Below, in pieces: positions 54,928-64,000 of a stretch of DNA of 64,000 bases (its first letter is position 1; each line of letters begins with the position of its first letter). The notes under the pieces are model-generated. The model was given only the letters and a program-made list of their open reading frames with translations, made no database searches and was not told where the DNA came from. Source of the DNA: Lytechinus pictus. Its lineage: Eukaryota > Echinodermata > Echinoidea > Temnopleuroida > Toxopneustidae. Location of the stretch: NCBI RefSeq assembly GCF_037042905.1, contig NC_087253.1, forward strand, positions 6,949,501-7,013,500, written 5' to 3'. A program made the translations under genes and the position numbers.

Positions 54928-55185
54928 CACTGTAAAAACTGTGGCGTTAAAACTGACACCAATTGATGTTAATATAGGACCACACGCTGAGGTGTTGAAA
55001 TAACACCCTAGAGATTAAACATAACACGAACGAGTGTAAATGTAACAGCCATAGGTGTTGTAATAACACATATAGGTGTAAAACTAACACCACCAATTTA
55101 ACACCGGTGTAAAATAACTGGTGTGTATAACTATGTACACTATATATAACTATGTACACCGGTTAACACCACAGTTTTTGCTGTG
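54928..55185. mobile_element. 258-bp MITE with CACTG ends and internal ACACC/GGTGT repeats
   Basis: The ends CACTGTAAAAACTGTGG and, inward from the right, CACAGCAAAAACTGTGG match at 15 of 17. The interior repeats GGTGTTAAAATAACACC-like dyads. It is absent from copy A. CACTG ends suggest the CACTA/EnSpm superfamily. A 3-bp duplication (CAC) is possible but ambiguous. Confidence 0.75.
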
Positions 55186-55814
55186 CACCTTTTATGTATG
55201 TCAAAGGGGCCATCCAGGCTGGATATATTGAATTGAAGCAATGAAATAAAATCAAAGATGCAAAGCACTGAAAAATGTCATCAAATTCATACAAGGGATA
55301 TCGACATTATGACATACACTCGTATAAAAAATGCATTATTTCAGTAAACAGTTCTCGCAATGAAATTGTTATAGATCATGCGATGACGATGTATCATTCA
55401 AATTAGGTCCACCACAAATGAATAAATATCTAATGTGTAAGGTTATATTTGCTACAACCTGGTTTTCTACAAGAGAGAGACACCGTACACACAAATGTTT
55501 GCAAATATTGACAAATAATGAAAAGGATAGTGGGGACATGCGTCATGGGTCTACCTAATGAATATTCAAGACGGTCTGCATATTTTGTTTTCCCCAATTC
55601 CTACTCTAAATTGAAGCTGAATAAATTTGTTATTTGTTAACAGATTATGATGACATTTTCAGGATTCTGCTCGGTAAAATCATACTTTATTTTCTAAAAT
55701 TATGAAGATTTTGTAACATTTTTTTTTAGCCCGGAGTATCCATTTAATAATAACACTTCGAGTGTTTTGTAATTTCAAATGTCGAACCTGGTAAATGACT
55801 ACCCCTACCCCTTA

Positions 55815-56172
55815 CTTAGAAGTAATGATCGTTTACTCAACCTGTTTTACAATTATTTTATTCATATTTTCTTGACTGCGTAAATGTTTTTCATGGCAAA
55901 TTTATTTGTTTTTGTTTTTTTTATATATTAAGTTTTACAATTCATCGTGTTAATTAAGTGGTCTAGACTTGATTGATGTAGTTTGTAGATCTCTATAGGT
56001 GTTTTTTTTTTGTTTCATAAATGTACATTGTATTCAATTACTGATGTAAATACCCCATTGGAAATAAGCCATCTCGGCTTTCATGGGCAATCCTGGCAAG
56101 TACACACTTCTATTCATATTTTCTTATACTTGTTCATAGTTACCTGACAAATAAAATCAATCAATCAAACAA
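55815..56172 (+). mobile_element. LINE 3' UTR insertion
   Basis: Sequence absent from copy A, ending in AATAAAATCAATCAATCAAAC. It includes a closing stem (AGCCATCTCGGCTTTCATGG). This is a heavily 5'-truncated LINE; only the 3' UTR is present. Confidence 0.7.
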
Positions 56173-56274
56173 AAAACAAAATATCTCACACAGTAGTGTA
56201 TATTACCCAAAGCAACGTGGTAAAATGTATTTTTGTTGTATAATACAGACCTTTTCAAGCTTGACTTTGAAGCC

Positions 56275-56361
56275 GACGGTTGAGCGAAACTTCTATAGAA
56301 ATTGTCATTTCCCTTGTAATAAAAAACCTGTTTGCACTAATATGACCCCGGTATTTTATCA
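56275..56361 (+). repeat. Family R, copy 6, left part
   Basis: GAAGCCGACGGTTGAGCG to TATTTTATCAG, then interrupted by the large foldback. It resumes at 62222 (GAATGCCAAAATTGCCTTG). About 20 bases present in copy A (GGCGTGTTTTTGTAAG) are missing at the break. Confidence 0.75.
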
Positions 56362-56659
56362 GAAGGCAGTGCTGCACCATCCCGAGTTTGCTCAATCTCG
56401 AGATTTTAGCCTGATCGACCCTCTTCGCGATTAATCTCGAGATTCAAGAAAACCCGTCTCCACCATCGCACGAAGAGCGATTCCTGCTCGAGCGAGGCAA
56501 CAGGCCCGATATTCCGAGCATGCGCACTTTTGGATCTTGGTGTTTCAACGGCGCGCGCTTTTGAATAACTTCCCGCGATATGCATTCGCCGAATTCGACC
56601 GCCGGTGTTATGCAACAATCCTCTCAGCTCAGCCGCGCTCAGCGAGTGAAGACTGAAGT

Positions 56660-57857
56660 GATGTATTCTTCGTTAAATATGATAGTCCAGGATAGGCCCC
56701 ATAGAAACTTGACCAAACCTTGTGTTTTATATATACAATATTTTTGATGGTTTCTTGTCAATTCGAGGGTGCTGATTACGAATCTGGATGATGCCACTCG
56801 TGTAACCTTGAGCATTTTCCGCAAATTGGCAAAATCCAATATGGCCGCCAAAATATGCAAATTACCCATGCAAATCATAAAATTGTCCGCACATTGGCTA
56901 TGAAATGCATGAAATTGTGTGGCAGGAGTGAAATACTCTCTGAAAAAATAATTTTTGACAGAATATTTATTTTCCTGATATTCAAAATGGCTGCCATAGG
57001 CCATTGTATACTCTATTATGTACAATATGAATAGGGAAAACTAATTTTCACAAAAATTAGCACTAAACCGCAAAAAAATCGCGATGTATGGACGAAGTAA
57101 TATATGCCAATCATCAGTACAAACGAGATATATCATTTATTATGTCATATATGGGGACATTGCTGTATTTTGGTATCTAAAAGCCGCCACTGGCCCAACG
57201 AGTATTATGTACAATGGCAATGGCCTGGGCCCAAAAAATGACAAGAGTGAGCACTAAAATGCATATTATTAAGATAAACAAGTGGAATACTGACTAAAAA
57301 CATCATTGCCATTAATATACTATTTATGTGATAAATGCTGTATTTTGACATTCAAATTGGCCGCCATAGGCCATGTACAATGCGAATGGAGAAACTAATT
57401 TTCACAAGAGTGAGAATCATAAAATGCATATAACTGTGATATACGAGTAAAAAATATTGTCTTAAACATGATTTCTAAGTGAATACATCGAATATTGGTC
57501 GTGGAGGTAATAAATGCTGTACTTTGAAATCCAAAATGGCTGCCATAGGTCCTAAAAGTATTGTGTACATTGTTACATGGGACATATAATTTTGACAGAA
57601 TTTGGCTTTGCTTGGCTCTAAATATTGCATATAATTGTGAATTGTGAAAGGGTGAAATATTGTCTAAAACCATGGTTTCTACCAAGATATATCATATCAT
57701 GTGTAATTAAGTTGATAAATGCTGCATTTTTAAATTGAAAATGGCCACCATAGGCCCTTATCGTATAATATATAATTTGAGTGGAGACAAATAATGTTCA
57801 CAAAAAGGGCATATGGTAGCCATTTTGAATGTTGAAATACAGTATTTATCACCTAAA
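56660..57857. repeat. Foldback left arm: about 185-bp tandem units
   Basis: GGCYGCCATAGG-type landmarks at about 56840, 56990, 57182, 57360, 57539 and 57745 mark six units, each with ATTTTCACAAGAGTGAG-like and ATAAATGCTGTATTTTG-like phrases. The outermost unit carries an open frame (56639-57025, minus strand) that also stays open in the opposite arm. Confidence 0.8.
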
Positions 57858-58925
57858 TTACATGTTATTCCTCACAATTTTATACTTGCAAAACTTAAAT
57901 ACTATGGTATTACTGGCAATGAATACAACTGGATGGAATCGTATTTAACAGACAGAAGGCAATTTGTAATGATTAACAGTTGTCGCAGTGAATTTTTGAA
58001 GATAAAATCAGGTGTCCCAAAAGGATCTATACTGGGTCCATTGATATTTTGTATTTTTATGAATGACATGTGTAATTTGAAATTGCATGTACATTCTAAA
58101 ATGTCTCTTTATGCTGATGATACCGCCATTTTTAATCACGGTGAATCAATTAAGGAGGTACAAAAGTATTTGCAAGATGATTTTGATTCAATAAGTAAAT
58201 GGCTAGACTTAAATAATATGCATTTACACCCGCAAAAAACAAAAGCCATGGTATTTGGTCAAAATAAAAAGTTGAGGGGTGCTCATATGTCAGTGAAATT
58301 CAGGAACATACAATTAGAAAATGTAAAAAATATTAAATACTTAGGTGTCATGCTCGATCCGGGCTTGACTTGGTGCGAACATAAAATATCGTGTGTAAAA
58401 TATCTCGGGCAATAGGTTGTGTAAGGCGGATTAAGCACTTACTGTCCTTCGATATCATGAAGAAGCTGTACTTTTCTATGATTTTACCTTACATTGATTA
58501 CTGTATTACATCTTTGGGAATCAGTGCAAAAAAACATTTAGATAAGATACAAAAACTTCAAAATAAATATGCCAGAATGCTTTTGAAAAAAAGATTATAA
58601 TACATCACAAATTTCTTTGCTGCAGTCACTGAAGTGGCAATCAGTAGATCAGCGTATAAAATATCAGTATTGTGTTCTTGTATATAAAATAATGAATGAT
58701 TTAGTTCCAAATTATTTAAAACCTTTAGTATGTAAACGGCCCGTGAAATACAGGACACGGGTTTCTTTACGATGCCCCCTTCAGCTTCCCAAAGCTAGAA
58801 TTGAACATTAAAAAAAAATATTTCGCATATGTCGGACCCAAATTAATTAATGCACTTCCTTCAAATTTACAAGTTTGTACCTCCTTGTTAGTTTTTAAAA
58901 AATTATGCAAAGCCTTTCATACGAA
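57858..58925 (+). pseudogene. LINE-B reverse transcriptase remnant
   Basis: Motif B (SGVPKGSILGPLIF) and motif C (LYADDTAIF) are intact, followed by the thumb (VKNIKYLGVMLDPGLTW). A frameshift near 58400 leads to ISRAIGCVRRIKHLL; others near 58600 and 58810 lead to WQSVDQRIKYQYCVL and the C-terminus near 58925. The ATG at 57813 and the first 16 codons come from the foldback unit, so that open frame is a chimera. Confidence 0.85.
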
Positions 58926-59213
58926 TTGATAAAGAGCGAAATGATATTCCATTGATTTACAATGATATGTATGTTTAAATTGTCACTTCCCACTCTATAT
59001 TTTGGTGTTAATTGTTTCTGATGTTAGATATTTTGTATTTTGTATTTTTGATGTTGTTTGTTGTTGTTGTTGTTGTTGTTGTTCATAGTTATCTTGACAT
59101 GTATTTTAAACTGCAGGGCGCCTTTGTAAAGCAGTTTTAAGAACTGAACAGGCCTACCCTGCAGTATAAAATAAATAAAACAAAATAAATAAATAAATAC
59201 ATAAATAGGATAT
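57858..59213 (+). mobile_element. LINE-B, 5'-truncated copy in the foldback centre
   Basis: It begins inside RT at about IPHNFILAKLKYYG and ends with the LINE-B 3' hairpin (GTAAAGCAGTTTTAAGAACTG at about 59117) and a (AATA)n tail to 59213. It matches 12160-13478 by order and motif. It inserted into the foldback at a TCACCTAAATTACATG-like site in one of the 185-bp units. Confidence 0.85.
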
Positions 59214-60410
59214 GATATATTTGGACATAAATCATGTTTTCAGACAATATTTCACTCATACATCACCATTTGGCCAAGCAAAGCCAAATTCTGTTGAAAT
59301 AATTTGTTTCCATTCACATTGTGCATAATACCATAAGGGCCTGTAGCGGCCATTTTGACTTTCCAATAACAGTATTTATCACCTAACAGACAGAATAAAT
59401 GATATATCTTGATAGAAATTATGCCTTCAGACAATATTTTACTCATAGATCACTATTACATGCATTTATGGTGCTCACTCCTGTGAATATTGGATTCCCA
59501 CTTTGCATTGTACATGATACTGTTAATGTCTATGGCGGCCATTTTGAAAGTCAAAATACAGTATTTAACACAAACTTGAAACCTGAATTATATATTTCGT
59601 TAGAAAATATGTTTTTAGACAGTATCCAATTAATTTATCACATATATATGCATTTTAGTGCTCTCTCTTGTGATTTCTTTGCTCCTCTTTCTCATTGTGC
59701 ATAATACTTTTAGGGCCTTTGGCAGCCATTTTGAATATCAAAATAAAATATTCATCACATACATGGCATATTGATAATATATTTCGTTAACAATTATGTT
59801 TTTAGTCAGTATTCCACTCGTTTAATCTTAATGATATGCATTTGAGTGATCACTCTTGTGATTTGTTTGGCCCCCATTGCCATTGTACGCAATACTGTTT
59901 GGGCCAGTGGCGGCTATTTTAGATATCAAAATACAGAAATGTTCCCATATATGACGTAATAAATGATTTATCTCGTTGGTAATGATGATTTGCATATATT
60001 ACTTCGTTCATACATGGCGATTTTTTGCACTTTAGTGCTCATTTTTGTGAAAATTAGTTTTCCCTATTCATATTGTACATAATAGCGTATACAAGGGCCT
60101 TTGGCAGCCATTTTGAATATCAGGAAAATAAATATTTTGTCAAAAATTATTTTTTCAGAGAGTATTTAATTCCTGCCACACAATGTCATGCATTTCATAG
60201 CCAATGTGGGAACAATTTTATGATTTTCATGGGTAATTTGCATATTTTGGCGGCCATATTGGATTTTGCCAATTTGCGGAAAATGCTCAAGGTTACACGA
60301 GTGGCATCATTCAGATTCGTAATCAGCACCCTCGAATTGACAAGAAACCAACAAAAAATATTGTATATATAAATTAACAAGGTTATGCCTCTTCTATCCT
60401 GGACTATGAT
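59214..60410. repeat. Foldback right arm: about 185-bp tandem units, inverted
   Basis: GGCGGCCATTTTGA-type landmarks at about 59340, 59533, 59722, 59906, 60105 and 60250 mirror those of the left arm. The outermost unit holds the frame 60073-60372 that mirrors 56639-57025. Confidence 0.8.
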
Positions 60411-60469
60411 GGTTTTAATGTCATGGCGGAGAAGGAGGCAACGACAGAGAGAGAGAGAAGGAAAGAAAT

Positions 60470-61637
60470 GCTATTTGCTCACATTTTGCGAAGGGGGGTT
60501 AACAAACGAACAATCACAATTACTGGAATCTGTACAAAAACGAGCAATGTGTATAATCAACCCACAATTATCGTATACTGAGGCACTCAAAGAATTAAAC
60601 TTAGAATTGTTATGCGACCGCAGGAGAATCATGTGTGAAAAGCAATTCCTCCTATTGCAAAAGTCAGATCATATCTTAAATAACCTCCTTCCATCAAAGA
60701 AAGAGTATAAGTATGATTTTAGGAAAAGAAAACAATTTCCCTTGCCAACGTGTAAAACAAAGAGGTACAAACAGAGTTTTATCCCCTGGTGTCTGTACAA
60801 CATTCAATAACAAGAATTAGCGCATTAGACAATGGGTTTGTTTATTACCCAGTTGAAAGGATCGAGCAGTCTCTTGATGTTATACATACATTTTTATATT
60901 TAAATATTGCGTATTCCCAGATTTGCTATCATGTTAAGTCTGTATACTTGAAAGTGATACAATGTGTAATATCTTCCAGGTTCATTCTTTATGCTCCCTT
61001 CCCCTTTTCCTCCTCTTCTCTCTCTCTCTCTCTCCTTCTTTTCTTTCTTTCTTTCCTCCTTCTCCTTTTTGACCCCTTATCCTTTTTCATACTCCCCCTC
61101 CTCTTTCTACTTCCTTTTTTCAACTTCCTTTTTTCTCTTCTTCTTTTTCTTCTGCTGCTTCTCCTTCATATTCATCTTCTTTTTCTTCTTCCTTTTCTTC
61201 TTTTTCTTCTTTTCCTTTCTTTTTTTCTTTCTCATATTCCTTATTACTTTCTCCCCATCTCTTCCTCCTTCCCATCCGAATTACCTATTAACTATCACAA
61301 TTTATTCTGAATGATCTGGTTTGACCATTTGTAAAGAAATGCGGTTCAGGTTATTTGCCCCCCCCCCCCTGTTTCATGTGAGTATTTTTTCAAATTTGAA
61401 TAGATATTCTTGTTTTCATTCCCTGCTTATTCTTCATATTCCGTTTTCCTTTTTATGCTGGTTATTTCCCTGTTTGTTTTGGTATTAATGTACAGTGTAT
61501 ATTGTTACATATTTCTCACCAGTTTTTAAATATTTCTTTCAAATGTAATTGGGTATTTAATTGTACTACTTTGCATTGTCAATAATCCAACTGTCATGGT
61601 TGCTATGAATTAATAAATAAATGAATAAATAAATAAG
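60470..61637 (+). pseudogene. LINE C-terminal remnant with 3' UTR and (AATA)n tail
   Basis: The frame reads LTNEQSQLLESVQKRAMCII, SYTEALKELNLELLCDRR and TKRYKQSFIPWCLYN, a common C-terminal signature of animal non-LTR elements. A long 3' UTR with a polypyrimidine tract ends at AATTAATAAATAAATGAATA and a tail at 61605-61637. Confidence 0.75.
60995..61300. repeat. Polypyrimidine tract (about 300 bp)
   Basis: Nearly pure C/T on the plus strand with (CT)n at about 61015-61040 and (TTCTT)n later. Two overlapping frames reading Phe/Leu/Ser are artefacts of this composition. Such tracts can form triplex (H-) DNA. Confidence 0.88.
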
Positions 61638-62221
61638 ACGACACTGCTGTCAGTGTGGTTATTGACTATGACCATCGTCGATAATGAGCGCCTCCCCCAT
61701 CGGTCTGGTCTCTCCCAAAATCCATTCACTGGTGGGACACTATAGTTGCTTATTGGGGAATAATATGAGAAGTGAGATTTTATAGATAAAGTCAATGGCG
61801 ACAATAGTCAAATATGACTAATTGCCACTCAAACCAACATAAGAAGAAGAAGTAGATGAACGCTATAAAATTTGCGATAAAGTCTATTCGCGTGTATAAA
61901 GTGCATGTGTTTGGTACGATCGCGATGTACTGTGTTTATGTTTTGACCAAGGCGGAAGTGGAACGCGAATTGCATTATGGACTGACGTCATCAATAAATT
62001 ACCCCGAGTCCAATCTCGAGTGCGTCTGCACCTACGAATTAGCGGGATAATTCGTAAAATAGCGCGCTATTTTGCAAATAAACCCGAGTTGACTTGGGAT
62101 TGCAATATCGAGATTAATCCTGCGAACTAGCGCGATAATTGCGTCTCCACTGCAAACAATCTCGAGATTTTTCAGATCGGGATAATTTGCCGGATCAGAA
62201 ACAGCGCGCTAATTTGAAAAC

Positions 62222-62740
62222 ACGGGATAAGGAATGCCAAAATTGCCTTGATTTAGTTATCATGCATAAATAATATCTGCAGCTAAAGGGTTACTTATCT
62301 GTTGAATTATGCTAATACAATACTTTTTATATTTGACTAATGCAAGTGTAATAGTCACTCGATTTTCATTTCTTTCCTACCAAGGAAAAGTTTGATAAAG
62401 ACAACCAAAAACTGTTTAATTTTTTGTAGTTGATGCTTGGCTTTGCAATATTTATTCAATATTGACTGGATCTGAGGGAGATATCACATGCCGAAGTCTG
62501 CCCAAAAGTGAGCCAATTAAGACTAAAATATAAAGCGTTGCTAATGACGTGCGTTGTTTGCTACACAATCAGTCAGAACGCTTTGAAACTGATATCACAG
62601 ACATGACAGAGTGACAGGGTATGCCGAACAGCAGTTGATGTGTAGGTCTGTAACTACCTATTTATGGACAATGAACCTGACCATGTTGAAAATCGACATT
62701 GAAATCTTCTTTTGATAAATATGTAATAATATAAATAATA
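62222..62740 (+). repeat. Family R, copy 6, right part
   Basis: GAATGCCAAAATTGCCTTG, GATAAAGACAACCAAAAAC, GACTGGATCTGAGGGAGAT, and hairpin AATGACGTGCGTTGTT. It matches 42985-43480 of copy A. Confidence 0.8.
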
Positions 62741-64000
62741 ATAATGATAATAATAATACTAATACTAATAATAAAAATGTGACTTATAAGGCGCCAAATC
62801 CACTCTGTAGAGTGCTCAAGGCGCACAAAGAGCTAAGAGTTATAAATAAAAAAAAAACTGTTAAAAAGATTTGTTAAAGTTTCGACAGAGGTACATTTTT
62901 TATGTCTTCAGGAAGGCTATTGGACAAATTTGGACATGCAATAGCAAATGATCTTTCCCCCAAGTTTTTGAAACTTTTGGATAACAAGGTAGCCAGAAGT
63001 CGTTGAGCGCAAAGACCTACTTGATCTGAAGTAATTGATAAATGAAAGACTGTATTGTGGTGCTGATCCAAGAATATAATGAAAAGAAAGCAACATAATA
63101 TTAAAGATAATCCTATTTTTGATAGGGAGCCAGTGCGGCGAATTCAAGATGGGAGTGATGTTAGAGCGTTTATTTGACAAAGTGACGGTGCGCAGCAGCT
63201 GCATTCTGAAGCTTCTGAAGCTTATATAACTGAGCCTGTGGTAAACTGAACAAAAGGACATTACAGAAATCAAAGCGGGAGGAAATCAAGGCATGTACTA
63301 TCTTTTCAGTTGCAGACTTAGATAAATATTTCCCGATAAAACATAGGTTACGAAAATGGTACCGAACTGATTTATAGATATTTGAGATTTGGGCAGACAT
63401 TGTCAAATATGAAATAAAATTTACTCCAAGATTAGGGCAAGTCTGAGACAAATGAATCGTGTGGCCAGAAAATTAGAAGGAATCAACATCAATTTTGTTG
63501 AGCTGCACTTTAGAGCCATGAAACATAAGATATTCACACTTATCTAAATTTAGTTTCAAAGAATGAGTTTGCATCCAGTCATGAACATCAATCTTTGAAG
63601 ACGACGAATATCATTATCAGCTGCTTGCTGAGTCGACTCAAAAGAGACCATACATGTCATAAGTTGAATATCGTTTCCGCAAATTTGGTAGTCAATTCCG
63701 TGCCGGAGCAACATTTTTTGCAATCTAATCAGATAAATTGATAAAAGGATTGATCCGCCCACACAACCCTGCGGTACATCATGGGTCAGAGGTGAAGCAG
63801 CTGATTGGCAGCCATTTATACATAGAATATGTGATGGGAAGAAATGTGGGATTCAAACCACTTGAATGCTTCACCTCTGACACCAAAGTATTCGACATGA
63901 TAGTATGGGGTATGGTTTACTGTGTCGAAGGTGGAGGATAGATCGAGTAAGAGTAAAGCAGTCACATGCCCTCTGTCCATCTCTCGGAGAATATGATTCG
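62740..64000 (-). mobile_element. CR1/L2-like LINE, copy B (runs past the window)
   Basis: On the minus strand from 64000: RT before and through motif A, then an RT centre at 63762-63556 where motif C has decayed (YQICGNDIQLM in place of YADD), then thumb and C-terminus (SQTCPNLGVNFISYLTMSAQ, HWLPIKNRIIFNIMLLSFHY), and the 3' UTR to the (ATT)n at about 62740. It has the uninterrupted order that copy A lacks. Confidence 0.85.
62873..63550 (-). pseudogene. LINE C-terminal region (copy B)
   Basis: Two frames separated by a shift read SVMSFCSVYHRLSYISF and LGERSFAIACPNLSNSLPED. They match 43615-44316 closely, with four deleted bases near 62990. Confidence 0.82.

Larger units (their letters stand above)
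56362..62221. mobile_element. Large foldback element (5.9 kb) interrupting copy B
   Basis: The outer blocks at 56362-56655 and 61850-62221 share AATCTCGAGATT palindromes (56394, 56433, 62158), ATCCCG and GTCTCCAC, but are not simple inverse copies. Within them, arms at about 56660-57840 and 59214-60410 are inverse to each other and built of about 185-bp units. A LINE-B copy sits in the middle and another LINE stub lies right of the arms. Boundaries are set by comparison with copy A. Confidence 0.65.
52220..64000. repeat. Segmental duplication copy B (runs past the window)
   Basis: It matches copy A in blocks: 52220-52716, 54882-54927, 55186-55814, 56173-56361, and 62222-64000. Everything between these blocks is insertion absent from copy A. 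The two copies are in the same orientation, about 11 kb apart. Confidence 0.85.

Noticed and set aside
60789..61314. Two Phe/Leu/Ser-rich membrane-protein-like frames
   Set aside because: They lie wholly over the polypyrimidine tract; composition alone explains them.

Overview
This 64-kb window is AT-rich, repeat-dense animal DNA. I find no convincing host protein-coding gene. Nearly everything recognisable is mobile DNA: non-LTR retrotransposons (LINEs), a DIRS-type tyrosine-recombinase retrotransposon, an LTR-retrotransposon gag, Tc1/mariner, hAT-like and foldback DNA elements, tRNA-derived SINEs, and many short inverted-repeat elements. The best guess for the host is a sea urchin (inference). 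The main clue is a foldback element at 21684-25691 whose inverted ends are arrays of a 15-bp repeat flanked by an 8-bp target duplication, which matches the published description of sea-urchin TU elements. The tRNA-derived SINEs and hAT-like elements full of GCTCGCGCTTCGCGCTCGC-type units are compatible with that but not diagnostic.

Layout. 1-3.2 kb: unique-looking DNA with one SINE and a tRNA-like remnant. 3.2-8.4 kb: LINE-A, with endonuclease and reverse transcriptase, split by an 0.87-kb insert bounded by inverted repeats. 8.5-14.0 kb: a dispersed repeat (called family R here), then LINE-B with two ORFs, lying inside a degenerate tandem array. 14.0-15.3 kb: two palindromic elements, the second carrying two oppositely oriented tRNA-like genes with a UCA anticodon. 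15.3-17.1 kb: a nearly full-length but frameshifted Tc1 transposase. 17.5-19.5 kb: a mariner-like element next to an LTR-retrotransposon gag. 19.45-21.12 kb: an hAT-like element holding a mariner-type MITE.

21.26-29.79 kb: a DIRS element on the minus strand with near-identical 58-bp inverted terminal repeats, gag-like ORFs, RT, RNase H and tyrosine recombinase. Its recombinase gene is split by the 4-kb TU-like foldback, which itself holds a 1.9-kb hAT-like element. That is at least three levels of nesting. 29.8-40 kb: mostly anonymous sequence with MITEs, LINE stubs, a 243-bp tandem duplication, and a 1.9-kb stretch carrying a repeated dyad motif of the TGTAACGTCAGTTACC type.

40.9-64 kb: two copies of a segmental duplication (40.89-45.5 and 52.22-64+ kb). 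Each copy carries insertions that the other lacks, so empty sites are visible inside the window. Copy B contains a 2.17-kb element with 12 copies of a TGTCGTACGGGACA-type motif, a 258-bp MITE, a LINE tail, and a 5.9-kb foldback with arms of about 185-bp units around a LINE-B copy. Between the duplicates lie further family R copies, TTAA-flanked palindromes and a 2.5-kb inverted-repeat-bounded block.

The genes here do not form a host pathway; they are the replication and integration machinery of separate, mostly dead elements. The least explained items are the two dyad-motif regions, the tRNA-bearing palindrome, and the large foldback that keeps the same open frame in both arms. All family calls are from reading the sequence; no database search was possible.
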